Below, piece after piece: positions 1-7,648 of a DNA stretch of 33,968 bases (positions are counted from its first letter, which is position 1; the number at the start of each line of letters is the position of its first letter). Position numbers and translations under genes: made by a program. The stretch covers positions 1 through 33,968 of the forward strand of contig NZ_JAUXYL010000045.1 of the NCBI RefSeq assembly GCF_030694375.1. The letters run 5' to 3'. Source of the DNA: Algoriphagus sp. (GTDB lineage Bacteria; Bacteroidota; Bacteroidia; Cytophagales; Cyclobacteriaceae). The notes below the pieces were generated by a model. It was not told the DNA's origin and did not search any database. It saw only the letters and a program-made list of their open reading frames with translations.

Positions 1-1
1 A

Positions 2-133
2 CCTCGCAAAATCCTCCCAAATGAACATTTTCCCACCATAGGGGGCTTCACTTACCAAATTCTACCTGAAAACCCCCAAATTAGACGAATAGAAAAAGAA
101 TTAACCGACTATTATATTTTAGTCGGACAGTAG
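2..133 (+). CDS. C-terminal fragment of an unidentified protein
   Basis: A reading frame is open from the left edge for 43 codons and ends in TAG at 131-133. The residues near the end read IEKELTDYYILVGQ. The start lies outside the window, so neither length nor family can be judged, and no domain is recognisable. It is called because the frame is uninterrupted, the composition is protein-like, and the noncoding-looking AT-rich sequence begins directly after the stop. A chance open frame of this length is possible. Confidence 0.45.
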   Translation, partial: PRKILPNEHFPTIGGFTYQILPENPQIRRIEKELTDYYILVGQ

Positions 134-282
134 TGATTAAATACATAATCTTATTCACAGAAATTATCTTTTTAGAGTTTAACAAATAAATAGTTTCCTT
201 TTGAATTTCATCAAATTCCCATAAAAGGAATTTACGTTTTGATCCTCAAATTGCAAAGGCCGCTATTGGCTTTTACTTTGAA

Positions 283-420
283 GTTCCTCGGTACGCTGGG
301 TGTAGTTTGCAACTACACCCAAATATTCAAACCAATTTTCAATTGGCTTAATATTCTTTGATTGATGATTTTAAGCGAATTACAAATTCGTTTTGATATG
401 AAGGCGTTTTGCAAACTACG
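283..420. repeat. REP-like interspersed repeat, family 1, copy A
   Basis: Three parts follow one another. First is a hairpin at 298-320 with 10-base arms GGGTGTAGTT and AACTACACCC around TGC. Second is a small inverted repeat CCAATT-TTC-AATTGG at 332-346. Third is a 45-base tail at 375-419 starting GCGAATTAC and ending GCAAACTAC. The same order of parts recurs at 31632-31771, and the two hairpins recur at 33516-33564 beside a RAYT-type transposase remnant. The arm contains GTAG, the tetranucleotide known from REP elements mobilised by RAYT transposases. The rest of 134-431 shows no gene. Confidence 0.75.
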
Positions 421-431
421 CATAGGCCGGA

Positions 432-875
432 TTATTGGTTGTTTAGATGAGCTTTAACTACTTCCGCAACGCTCTCTTTTGTAATTGATTTGTTTAAGCA
501 ATATTTGCTTTCTAGCCAATCGACCAAACTTTTTGAGCCTTTGCTTGCATTGCAAGAACCACAACATAGAGCGATATTTTCAGGTCTGTTGATTCTGATG
601 TCATTGGTAATATGTTCCCAAGTAGGTCTTGTCCTTATTGTAAAAATTGAATTAGTAAATGAAATTCCGCAGTAGATGCAGTTAGTATCTCTTTGCTTTA
701 CCAGTTCTTCAACGCTTTTTGGTATGCCCCAACGGTTTGCCATTAAATCGGTTTTTATTAATGTTTTTCTGCGAATTACAAATTTGTTTTGATATGAAGG
801 CGCTTTACAAACTACTCCCATCTTAGATTTTTCAACAGATTGATTGAAAGACTTTAATGAACGACTTTTTTTCAA
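432..875 (-). CDS. HNH endonuclease-like protein
   Basis: This 147-residue protein carries an HNH/McrA-type nuclease motif in its middle. C66 and C69 (CIYC) and C105 and C108 (CGSC) form a zinc-binding pair of knuckles. H88 in WEHITN is the expected general base, and N100 in RPENIALCC is the central Asn, followed by the usual CNASKG. Proteins of this kind are small metal-dependent DNA nucleases, often in mobile or defence contexts; no partner gene is visible here. The start is uncertain: Met1 (875) gives 147 residues, while Met45 (743) would still keep the whole motif. Codons for residues 21-35 lie in a 45-base stretch (771-815) nearly identical to the tail of the interspersed repeat at 375-419, so the upstream part may be repeat-derived or not translated. 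The nuclease assignment is fairly secure and the biological role unknown. Confidence 0.75.
   Translation of the reverse strand: MKKSRSLKSFNQSVEKSKMGVVCKAPSYQNKFVIRRKTLIKTDLMANRWGIPKSVEELVKQRDTNCIYCGISFTNSIFTIRTRPTWEHITNDIRINRPENIALCCGSCNASKGSKSLVDWLESKYCLNKSITKESVAEVVKAHLNNQ
771..815. repeat. Second copy of the family 1 repeat tail, inside the HNH reading frame
   Basis: These 45 bases match 375-419 with three substitutions. On the minus strand both copies read in the same frame to nearly the same 15 residues (VVCKAPSYQNKFVIR here, VVCKTPSYQNEFVIR in the other). A diverged third copy, same length, lies at 31726-31771. Confidence 0.7.
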
Positions 876-923
876 ATTTTAGAGCAGAAATCCTAACTTA
901 AGCCATACTCAAACCCCAAACCC

Positions 924-2339
924 ATGAAAAACCTCATCTCGATGATTTTTTGCTTTCTTACAGGATTTGCATTTTCCCAAACACCCCTAACCTTCGAAGA
1001 ACCCGTCAAGCAGCGGGTGTTTGTGCTGACGGATATCACCAATGAGCCGGATGATCAGCAGTCACTCGTGCGGTTTCTGGTCTATGCCAATGAATACGAT
1101 ATCGAAGGAATCGTAGCGACGACTTCCACTCACTTGAGGACTCAGGTCCGTCAGGATAAGATCGAGGAGTTGATCCGGAACTATGGAAAAGTGAAGCCCA
1201 ATCTGGATAAGCATGCCAAAGGATTTCCTAGCATGGAACAATTGCTAAGCCTAACCACCCGGCATTTGCCGCTTTACAGTATGGAGGGAGTAGGGGAAGG
1301 TAAAGATTCTCCGGGTTCGGAAATGCTGATCAAGGCTGTAGACAAAGCGGATGATCGGCCGCTTTGGGTTTCTGTTTGGGGTGGGGCAAATTGCCTTGCA
1401 CAGGCAATGTGGAAAGTGAAAAACACTAGATCAGAAGAAGAATTGAAGAAGTTTGTAGAAAAACTTCGAGTCTACACCATCTCCGATCAGGATTTTGCAG
1501 GTCCTTGGATTCGACACAATTTTCCCGGTATTTTTTATATCGTGGATGCCAGTGCAGGGGATAATTGGAGAGAATACTACAAAGCTACTTGGACTGGGAT
1601 CGGTGGAGATCGCTGGTATAAGAACGGCCCGATGTATCAGTTTGAGTTGGTGGACAATCCATGGTTGATGGCTAATATCCGGGATAACCATGGACCTTTA
1701 GGTGTTAATTACATTCCACTCGAATACATCATGGAAGGAGATACACCGTCATTTATCGGTTTGATCCAAAATGGACTTGCCTGGGACCAAAGTCCTGCTT
1801 GGGGAGGTTGGGCCGGAAGATACGAACTATGGAAATCTTATGGTGAAGTGGATAAAATCTGGACTTCGTCTATTGGTTCTCAGGATGAGGTAACCTTACC
1901 CGATGGAAGGAAAGAAGCTTCCAATCAGGCGACGATCTGGAGATTTCGGGATGCATTTCAGTATGATTTTGCCGCACGGATGGACTGGAATGTGGCAGAT
2001 GCGTATGAAAAAGCCAATCATAATCCGATTGCAGTTCTGAATGGAAACGAGGGAAAAGCCTGGGCAAGTGCAAAAGTCAAAGAAGGCGAAGAGGTGATCC
2101 TTTCAGCAAAAGGAAGCCATGATCCGGATGGAGATCAAATTCAGCTGAAATGGTGGATCTATCGAGAAGCGGGAAGCTTCTCCGGTAACTTGGAGATTTT
2201 CAATCCTTATGGAGAAGTAATCAAGTTCCGGATGCCAAAATTGGCAGGAGGTCAATCCCTTCATGTGATTTTGGAAATTCGGGATTCAGGAACTCCCACC
2301 TTAACCTCGTATCGCAGGGTGGTGCTGACGAATCTTTAA
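924..2339 (+). CDS. Secreted DUF1593 (nucleoside hydrolase-like) protein
   Basis: The 471-residue product begins with a signal peptide (about residues 1-19, ending FAFSQ). Residues about 30-360 match the DUF1593 family, which has a nucleoside-hydrolase-like fold. Its acidic signature is visible as D37 and the D43-D44 pair (LTDITNEPDDQQSLVRF), then YDIEGIVATTSTH. Residues about 373-471 form a beta-sandwich module with SHDPDGD and LHVILEIRDSG, as in the C-terminal domain of Saccharophagus Sde0182-type proteins. Family members are exported and are often annotated as carbohydrate-related, but the substrate is not established. It is probably transcribed alone, since the next gene is about 300 bases away. 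Length and domain order are normal for the family. Confidence 0.88.
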   Translation: MKNLISMIFCFLTGFAFSQTPLTFEEPVKQRVFVLTDITNEPDDQQSLVRFLVYANEYDIEGIVATTSTHLRTQVRQDKIEELIRNYGKVKPNLDKHAKGFPSMEQLLSLTTRHLPLYSMEGVGEGKDSPGSEMLIKAVDKADDRPLWVSVWGGANCLAQAMWKVKNTRSEEELKKFVEKLRVYTISDQDFAGPWIRHNFPGIFYIVDASAGDNWREYYKATWTGIGGDRWYKNGPMYQFELVDNPWLMANIRDNHGPLGVNYIPLEYIMEGDTPSFIGLIQNGLAWDQSPAWGGWAGRYELWKSYGEVDKIWTSSIGSQDEVTLPDGRKEASNQATIWRFRDAFQYDFAARMDWNVADAYEKANHNPIAVLNGNEGKAWASAKVKEGEEVILSAKGSHDPDGDQIQLKWWIYREAGSFSGNLEIFNPYGEVIKFRMPKLAGGQSLHVILEIRDSGTPTLTSYRRVVLTNL

Positions 2340-2636
2340 AAACTACTCAACTAATCACCTGCTCCAGCCTTGAAAAATGGTCTGGAATTTCAAGCTTGGG
2401 AGGAGAGGGAGGAATACTCTTAAGAAGGGTTATGTATAGGAACTTTTTGACAGAAGATTAACCAATGCTGTTTGGGGAATATATCGTACAATCCAAGACT
2501 TTATCCTCCCAGTTCAGTTTTGTAAATTTAGAATTATCTGTCTTAAGAGCTTCTAGAGGCGGTTTGTGTGGGCTGGCAAACAGCTTGTACATTGAGTTGT
2601 AGAAAATAAATTTTACAACTTAAACAAACTGTTGCA

Positions 2637-2876
2637 ATGGAAGAATATGAAAAAGAAGGCGAAGTAGCCAAAGCTATTGAAAAAGAAACTGCCAAAATCC
2701 CATCCGATATATTCTTATGGTCTTCACTGGCTTTTATGGGGATTTCTCTGGTTTTGAAATTATCCAAGAAAAATAGTGAAGCGCTTTTTATCGGTCAATG
2801 GGCTGCCCCGGTTTTATTGTTTGGTATTTACAATAAGATTGTCAAGACACAGGGTTCGGAACGCAATGACGATTGA
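2637..2876 (+). CDS. Small two-helix membrane protein
   Basis: This 79-residue protein has a charged N-terminus rich in Glu and Lys (about residues 1-20). Two hydrophobic stretches follow at about 26-40 (FLWSSLAFMGISLVL) and 50-66 (FIGQWAAPVLLFGIY), then a short charged tail. It looks like a small inner-membrane protein with both ends in the cytoplasm. No family with a known function is recognised. It has its own hairpin terminator 25 bases downstream, supporting it as a real single-gene unit. An imperfect inverted repeat (GTTGTA ... TACAAC, 2596-2619) lies just upstream and might be regulatory, which is only a guess. Confidence 0.65.
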   Translation: MEEYEKEGEVAKAIEKETAKIPSDIFLWSSLAFMGISLVLKLSKKNSEALFIGQWAAPVLLFGIYNKIVKTQGSERNDD

Positions 2877-2900
2877 TCATCAGGTGTCATCAACATTAAG

Positions 2901-2936
2901 AAAATTCCTTTTGAGAAATCAGGAGGAATTTTTTTT
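2901..2936 (+). terminator. Rho-independent terminator of the small membrane protein gene
   Basis: AAAATTCC at 2901-2908 pairs with GGAATTTT at 2925-2932, and the second arm runs into eight consecutive T residues (2929-2936). It lies 25 bases after the stop at 2876. From here to 3188 no gene or other feature is apparent. Confidence 0.7.
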
Positions 2937-3188
2937 GATTCAATTTTAAAGGATTTCAAAGAAAATGATATGATCAGTCTAATTTCAGTTGTCAACAGAT
3001 TATATCTGTAAGCCAATTTAAATCCTGTAAAGAAAGATAAATCAACGAGAATCAGATAAAGATCTGGCAGTGAAATTTTTTAATCTTTTGTTAACAATAA
3101 CAATAGGATTGAGTCTATGTAAGAAGCTATTTTTGGTCACCCTTATTCTTCAAGTTATCGAAGGACTTGATCACTTAAACAATCCTAC

Positions 3189-6100
3189 ATGAAACACTAT
3201 TTACGCAATGCATTCTTTCTTGCCATTACGCTGCTAGTTACTTTGCTTGATTTACAGGCACAGACCACAGTAGTAGCGGGATGGACTTTTGGAACGGTTA
3301 CGGGAGAAGAGACTCCGTTTGACGATCAGGGAAATTCCAACAACCTTGGAATTCAACAAATCACACTTACAAATGCCGTAATCACAGGTTATGTGACTGG
3401 TTCTCCCGGAAGAGCTATTACTTCCAATGGATGGAATAATTTCTCCCTTGACCGATTTTGGTCCATCCCGGTTAACACGCTGGGTTTCGAAAATCTGACC
3501 CTTTCCTCCAAGCAACAGAGCTCCTCTACTGGGCCAAGGGATTTCAAAGCACAGTACAGCGTGGATGGGACTGTCTGGACAGATATCCCAAGTGCAACAA
3601 TCACCGTAGCCACCAACCTCACTACCGGAGTACTAAACAAGGTTTCACTTCCAGCCGAGGCAAGTAATAAATCAGAGATTTTTATCCGATGGATTAATAC
3701 CTCGACAGTTTCAGTCGGCGGAGCTACAACTGCATCTGGTGGAACCAACAGAATCGATGAGATTTTTATCGAAGGTACCCCGCTTGGCGTCACGCTTGAG
3801 CCAACTGCCACTCCAACGATCAATCCAAACGGAGGCACTTTTGAAGAGGCGCAACTGGTCACACTTACATCTTTGACCGAAGGTGCTGCCATCTATTATA
3901 CCTTGGATGGAAGTACGCCTAACTTGGGAAGTAACTTGTACACTGCTCCGATTTTGATCGGAGAAAGCACGGAATTAAAGGCTGTGGCTCTTGCAGAAGG
4001 TTTTACCATCAGCGAAGTGGCGACAGCATTATTCACCATTACTATTCCTGTATCGAATGTTGCCGGAATACCATATTCTCAAAATTTCAGCTTGTTTTCA
4101 GCACTCAGTAGCCCGGTGACCACCTTTGGAGCTAATGGTGAATGGACGTTTTCCGGAGCAAATCTGAGTTATGTCGGATCATTTGGTAGCGGCACAGCAG
4201 GTGGATTTAGAGGAGTAGGAGTCTTGGGCTATCAACATACCGGGACTACGGGTGTATTCACAGCTACACTTACACTGAAAAACAACACCGGCAAGCCAAT
4301 CACTGAGTTGGAGATTTCTTACTTGGGTAGGGTGGCAAGAGCCGATCAGACAAGATTTCCTGAATGGACTGTGACAGTAAATGGGACGACTTATTCTGAT
4401 CTGTCCTACAGCACAGGCCTTGGTGTAGATTCCGAAAAATCATTGCGAATCGGAGGTTTGAATATTTTACCGGAGGAATCGATCCTTATCACCTGGTCTT
4501 CGGATCGAGGCTTAAATGCAGGAGGAAGCAGCCGACAGATCGGGTTAACGGACGTTTCTGTTGCTTTACCTGCAGAAGGAGGCCCCAAAGTTGAAGTAGC
4601 TCCCGCGGCTCTGGACTTTGGTGCTGTGAGTTTGGTGGCTAGTGCCCCCGTTTTGTCGTATGATATCTCCGCTGAAAACCTTACCGGTAATGTGAGTGTA
4701 AATGCTACAGCGCCTTATTCCGTATCCAAAGACGGAGTTACTTTCACCAGTTCTATTGAATTTACAGTTGCTGAATTAAGCACAGCAAAATCAGTTTTTG
4801 TAAAGTTAGACAATTCGACTGTTGGTAATTTCAGTGGTTCTGTAAGCAATCAAACAGCAGGCGCACTTTCGGCATCCGTCAGTGTGACAGGATCCGTATT
4901 TGATCCGTTCAATATTTCCGAGGACTTCAATACCACTTGCCCTGCACTACCCGGTGGATGGCAAGCTATCAGTGTGGAAGGCCCGCAGGTTTGGGCTTGT
5001 ACCACATTTGGAAGAACAGGCTCCGGTCTTCAGATCAATGGATTCTCAGGTGGAGCAGTATTGAATGAGGATTGGTTGATCAGTTCACCGTATGATTTGA
5101 CAGGTTTCAATTTCCCATTGATGACTTTCTGGAGTAGAGTTGCCTTCCAGGGACCAAGATTGAAACTGTTGATCTCTACCGATTATAGCAGTGGCAATCC
5201 AAGTACAGCGACCTGGACTGAGCTCAGCGATCGATTTGCCTCAGGTGATGTTTGGACCTTCTCAGGACAAGTTGACTTGAGCGCTTATTTGAATCAAAGC
5301 GTACGAATTGCTTTTGTTTACAATTCTTCGCCTGAGACGGGTGCGGCCCGTTGGACATTGGATGATTTTGCCTTGTTCAATTCTAATGTGCCTGCAGAGC
5401 CATTCTTCTCCAATTCTATCGGGAACGTGGATTACTGGCATTTTGGAATTGTGCCTGTTGGAGGAGTTTCTTCTCAGACCCGAACCTTCAATTTCAACTT
5501 GTCCAATCCTCTTGCTGATTTGACAATCACAGCCGGTGAAGGGTTTGAATTCGCCAAAGATGGTTCTTCATTCAGTCCTTCTTTGACTTATGGAGTCGCT
5601 GAATTGACCGGTGCAAAAACTGTCACTGTAAGATTTGCACCAACTTCTGAAGGTGCTTTCGCTGCGCCGATTCGATTCGAAAGTGGCGATATTTCTGTGA
5701 CAAGAGGATACCTGACAGGAGCTACAATCAACAAAGATGAGACCTTCGATGTCGTAAACTGGAACATCGAGTGGTTTGGTTCGACCAATTCAGGTCAAGG
5801 CCCAACCAACGTAAATCTCCAATTGCAAAATGTGAAGACCATCATCGAAGATTTGGATGCTGACGTGTATGCTTTCCAGGAGATTACCTCTCTATCCAAA
5901 TTCCAGGAATTAGCTGCAGCCTTGCCGGCCTATGGCATGGCCGTTTCACCGGCTGTTTCTGCAGGAGGAACTTTTGCCGAAGAAGCGCAAAAGCTTACCT
6001 ACCTGTTTAAACTCGCGACGGTAGATACCATCCAAACCAGAGTGCTCTTGAAAGGGGTACAACCTGCTATGCTGGTGAACTATCCATCTACTCCGGATCG

Positions 6101-7361
6101 ATTCTGGGCATCCGGCAGATTGCCATATTTGATGGATATCCGTACCAAAATCAACGGTGTGCAGGAAAAAATCACGCTGGTGAATGTGCATACCCGATCC
6201 AATGGTGGTGGGGAAAGTGCCGCAAATCCAAGATATGCGATGCGAAAGTATGATGTCAATGTATTGAAAGACTCACTTGATGCCTATTACAAAGATGTTA
6301 ACTTGATCATTTTGGGTGATTACAACGATGACTTGGATGAAACTGTGGCCGATCAGACTGCTGCCACTGTCAATACTTCCGAGACATCGTTCATCAATTA
6401 CATCAACGATTCGGAAAATTATATTCCGATCACTATCAGTTTGAGCAATGCTGGCCTGAGAACGTTCCCAAGCTTTGAAAATGTGATCGATCATCAGATC
6501 ATCTCCAATGATTTGATGGATAATTGGATTGTAAATTCAGAACGGATCGTTGCACCGTATGATTTGATCCCGAACTACAATACGACTACTTCGGATCACT
6601 TAGCCATTGAAACCAGATTTATTCTCAGATGTGATCTGGAGCTGGCAACAGTCATTGCTTCAGAGACGCTGGTTTGTGCAGGTTCCAACAGTGTGGGATT
6701 CGAGCTACTTGGAGGAAGATTTGACAGCATAGTAGGATGGGAGATTTCAACTGACGGCGGTACTTCTTGGACTCTGATCGATGATTCAGCCGACCTAACG
6801 AGCATCACGGTGGAGGATATTGAATCTGCCTCATTGGTAAGAGCCATAATCGACTCAGAAATCTGTGATCCAATCACCACAGAAGCAGTGGCCATAGCCA
6901 TCAAAACACTGCCAACTCCGGTTATTGGTTTTGAAAGCAGTAGATTATTCACCTTGGAAGGCCCATATACCTATCAGTGGTATAAAAATGGAGTCTTGGT
7001 GGCAACTACTTTGGTCAATGACATCAGAATTCAGGGTGCAGGCAATTACACGGTCATGATTACCGATGAGCAAGGTTGCACAGCCGTTTCTGAGGAATTT
7101 ACATTCCCATCAAAAGGAAACTCAAACAATGTAAGAATCTTCCCCAACCCGGCATCCACCCTTGTCTATGTGGAACTGAAAAAGATAGAAGGTCTTCAAA
7201 ATGTAGAATTGAGAACCTCCAATGGAATGCTTATCCAATCCCTGCTTACTGAAGGGGGAATGGTACAGTTTAATGTTTCTACTTTGGCCAAAGGGATCTA
7301 CCTAATCTATGTCACTGACAGATTCGGGGCTACCTCGGTTGAGAGACTTGTTGTCAGATAA
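3189..7361 (+). CDS. T9SS-exported multidomain endonuclease/exonuclease/phosphatase family protein
   Basis: The 1390-residue protein has a signal peptide (about 1-25). An N-terminal beta-rich region (27-195) is followed by a chitobiase/beta-hexosaminidase C-terminal-type module (about 205-285, with AIYYTLDGSTP) and further beta-sandwich modules. One at about 575-745 resembles the choice-of-anchor J domain (EDWLISSPYDL ... WTLDDFALF). Residues about 852-1140 are an endonuclease/exonuclease/phosphatase domain: NWNIEWFG, the metal-binding Glu in YAFQEI, VNVHTRS, LGDYNDD and the catalytic TSDHLAIE. The last ~75 residues are a type IX sorting tail (IFPNPAST ... LAKGIYLIYV). I infer an extracellular or surface DNase/phosphodiesterase for nutrient or matrix DNA; the exact substrate is unknown. 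It stands alone, with its own terminator. Confidence 0.9.
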   Translation: MKHYLRNAFFLAITLLVTLLDLQAQTTVVAGWTFGTVTGEETPFDDQGNSNNLGIQQITLTNAVITGYVTGSPGRAITSNGWNNFSLDRFWSIPVNTLGFENLTLSSKQQSSSTGPRDFKAQYSVDGTVWTDIPSATITVATNLTTGVLNKVSLPAEASNKSEIFIRWINTSTVSVGGATTASGGTNRIDEIFIEGTPLGVTLEPTATPTINPNGGTFEEAQLVTLTSLTEGAAIYYTLDGSTPNLGSNLYTAPILIGESTELKAVALAEGFTISEVATALFTITIPVSNVAGIPYSQNFSLFSALSSPVTTFGANGEWTFSGANLSYVGSFGSGTAGGFRGVGVLGYQHTGTTGVFTATLTLKNNTGKPITELEISYLGRVARADQTRFPEWTVTVNGTTYSDLSYSTGLGVDSEKSLRIGGLNILPEESILITWSSDRGLNAGGSSRQIGLTDVSVALPAEGGPKVEVAPAALDFGAVSLVASAPVLSYDISAENLTGNVSVNATAPYSVSKDGVTFTSSIEFTVAELSTAKSVFVKLDNSTVGNFSGSVSNQTAGALSASVSVTGSVFDPFNISEDFNTTCPALPGGWQAISVEGPQVWACTTFGRTGSGLQINGFSGGAVLNEDWLISSPYDLTGFNFPLMTFWSRVAFQGPRLKLLISTDYSSGNPSTATWTELSDRFASGDVWTFSGQVDLSAYLNQSVRIAFVYNSSPETGAARWTLDDFALFNSNVPAEPFFSNSIGNVDYWHFGIVPVGGVSSQTRTFNFNLSNPLADLTITAGEGFEFAKDGSSFSPSLTYGVAELTGAKTVTVRFAPTSEGAFAAPIRFESGDISVTRGYLTGATINKDETFDVVNWNIEWFGSTNSGQGPTNVNLQLQNVKTIIEDLDADVYAFQEITSLSKFQELAAALPAYGMAVSPAVSAGGTFAEEAQKLTYLFKLATVDTIQTRVLLKGVQPAMLVNYPSTPDRFWASGRLPYLMDIRTKINGVQEKITLVNVHTRSNGGGESAANPRYAMRKYDVNVLKDSLDAYYKDVNLIILGDYNDDLDETVADQTAATVNTSETSFINYINDSENYIPITISLSNAGLRTFPSFENVIDHQIISNDLMDNWIVNSERIVAPYDLIPNYNTTTSDHLAIETRFILRCDLELATVIASETLVCAGSNSVGFELLGGRFDSIVGWEISTDGGTSWTLIDDSADLTSITVEDIESASLVRAIIDSEICDPITTEAVAIAIKTLPTPVIGFESSRLFTLEGPYTYQWYKNGVLVATTLVNDIRIQGAGNYTVMITDEQGCTAVSEEFTFPSKGNSNNVRIFPNPASTLVYVELKKIEGLQNVELRTSNGMLIQSLLTEGGMVQFNVSTLAKGIYLIYVTDRFGATSVERLVVR

Positions 7362-7382
7362 GATTCGAATTAATATCTACTT

Positions 7383-7414
7383 AAAAGGTCAGCTCCATTG
7401 GGCTGACCTTTTTT
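7383..7414 (+). terminator. Rho-independent terminator of the exported nuclease gene
   Basis: AAAAGGTCAGC (7383-7393) pairs with GCTGACCTTTT (7402-7412) around an 8-base loop and ends in a T run, 21 bases after the stop at 7361. Confidence 0.88.
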
Positions 7415-7648
7415 ATTAGGGTGTTTCATGCCGCTCCATTTGATTAATCGGCCTTTCTTGAGGATGATAATAAGTTATCCAGAAATATCATTCGCAATTT
7501 CCTCACAGAAAGAGTCTCCTATCGGTTTGATTTCCTGGAATTAAGAATCTGGAAAATAGAGTTATTGGCATAGGTTTAAACCAAGTTAGATGGGTAATTA
7601 AAGGTTGGGATTGGAATTTTCTTCACTGGTTTTAGGAACAACTCAAGC

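Noticed and set aside
2369..2394. Terminator after the DUF1593 gene (CTTGAAA/TTTCAAG)
   Set aside because: The stem is short and no T run follows.
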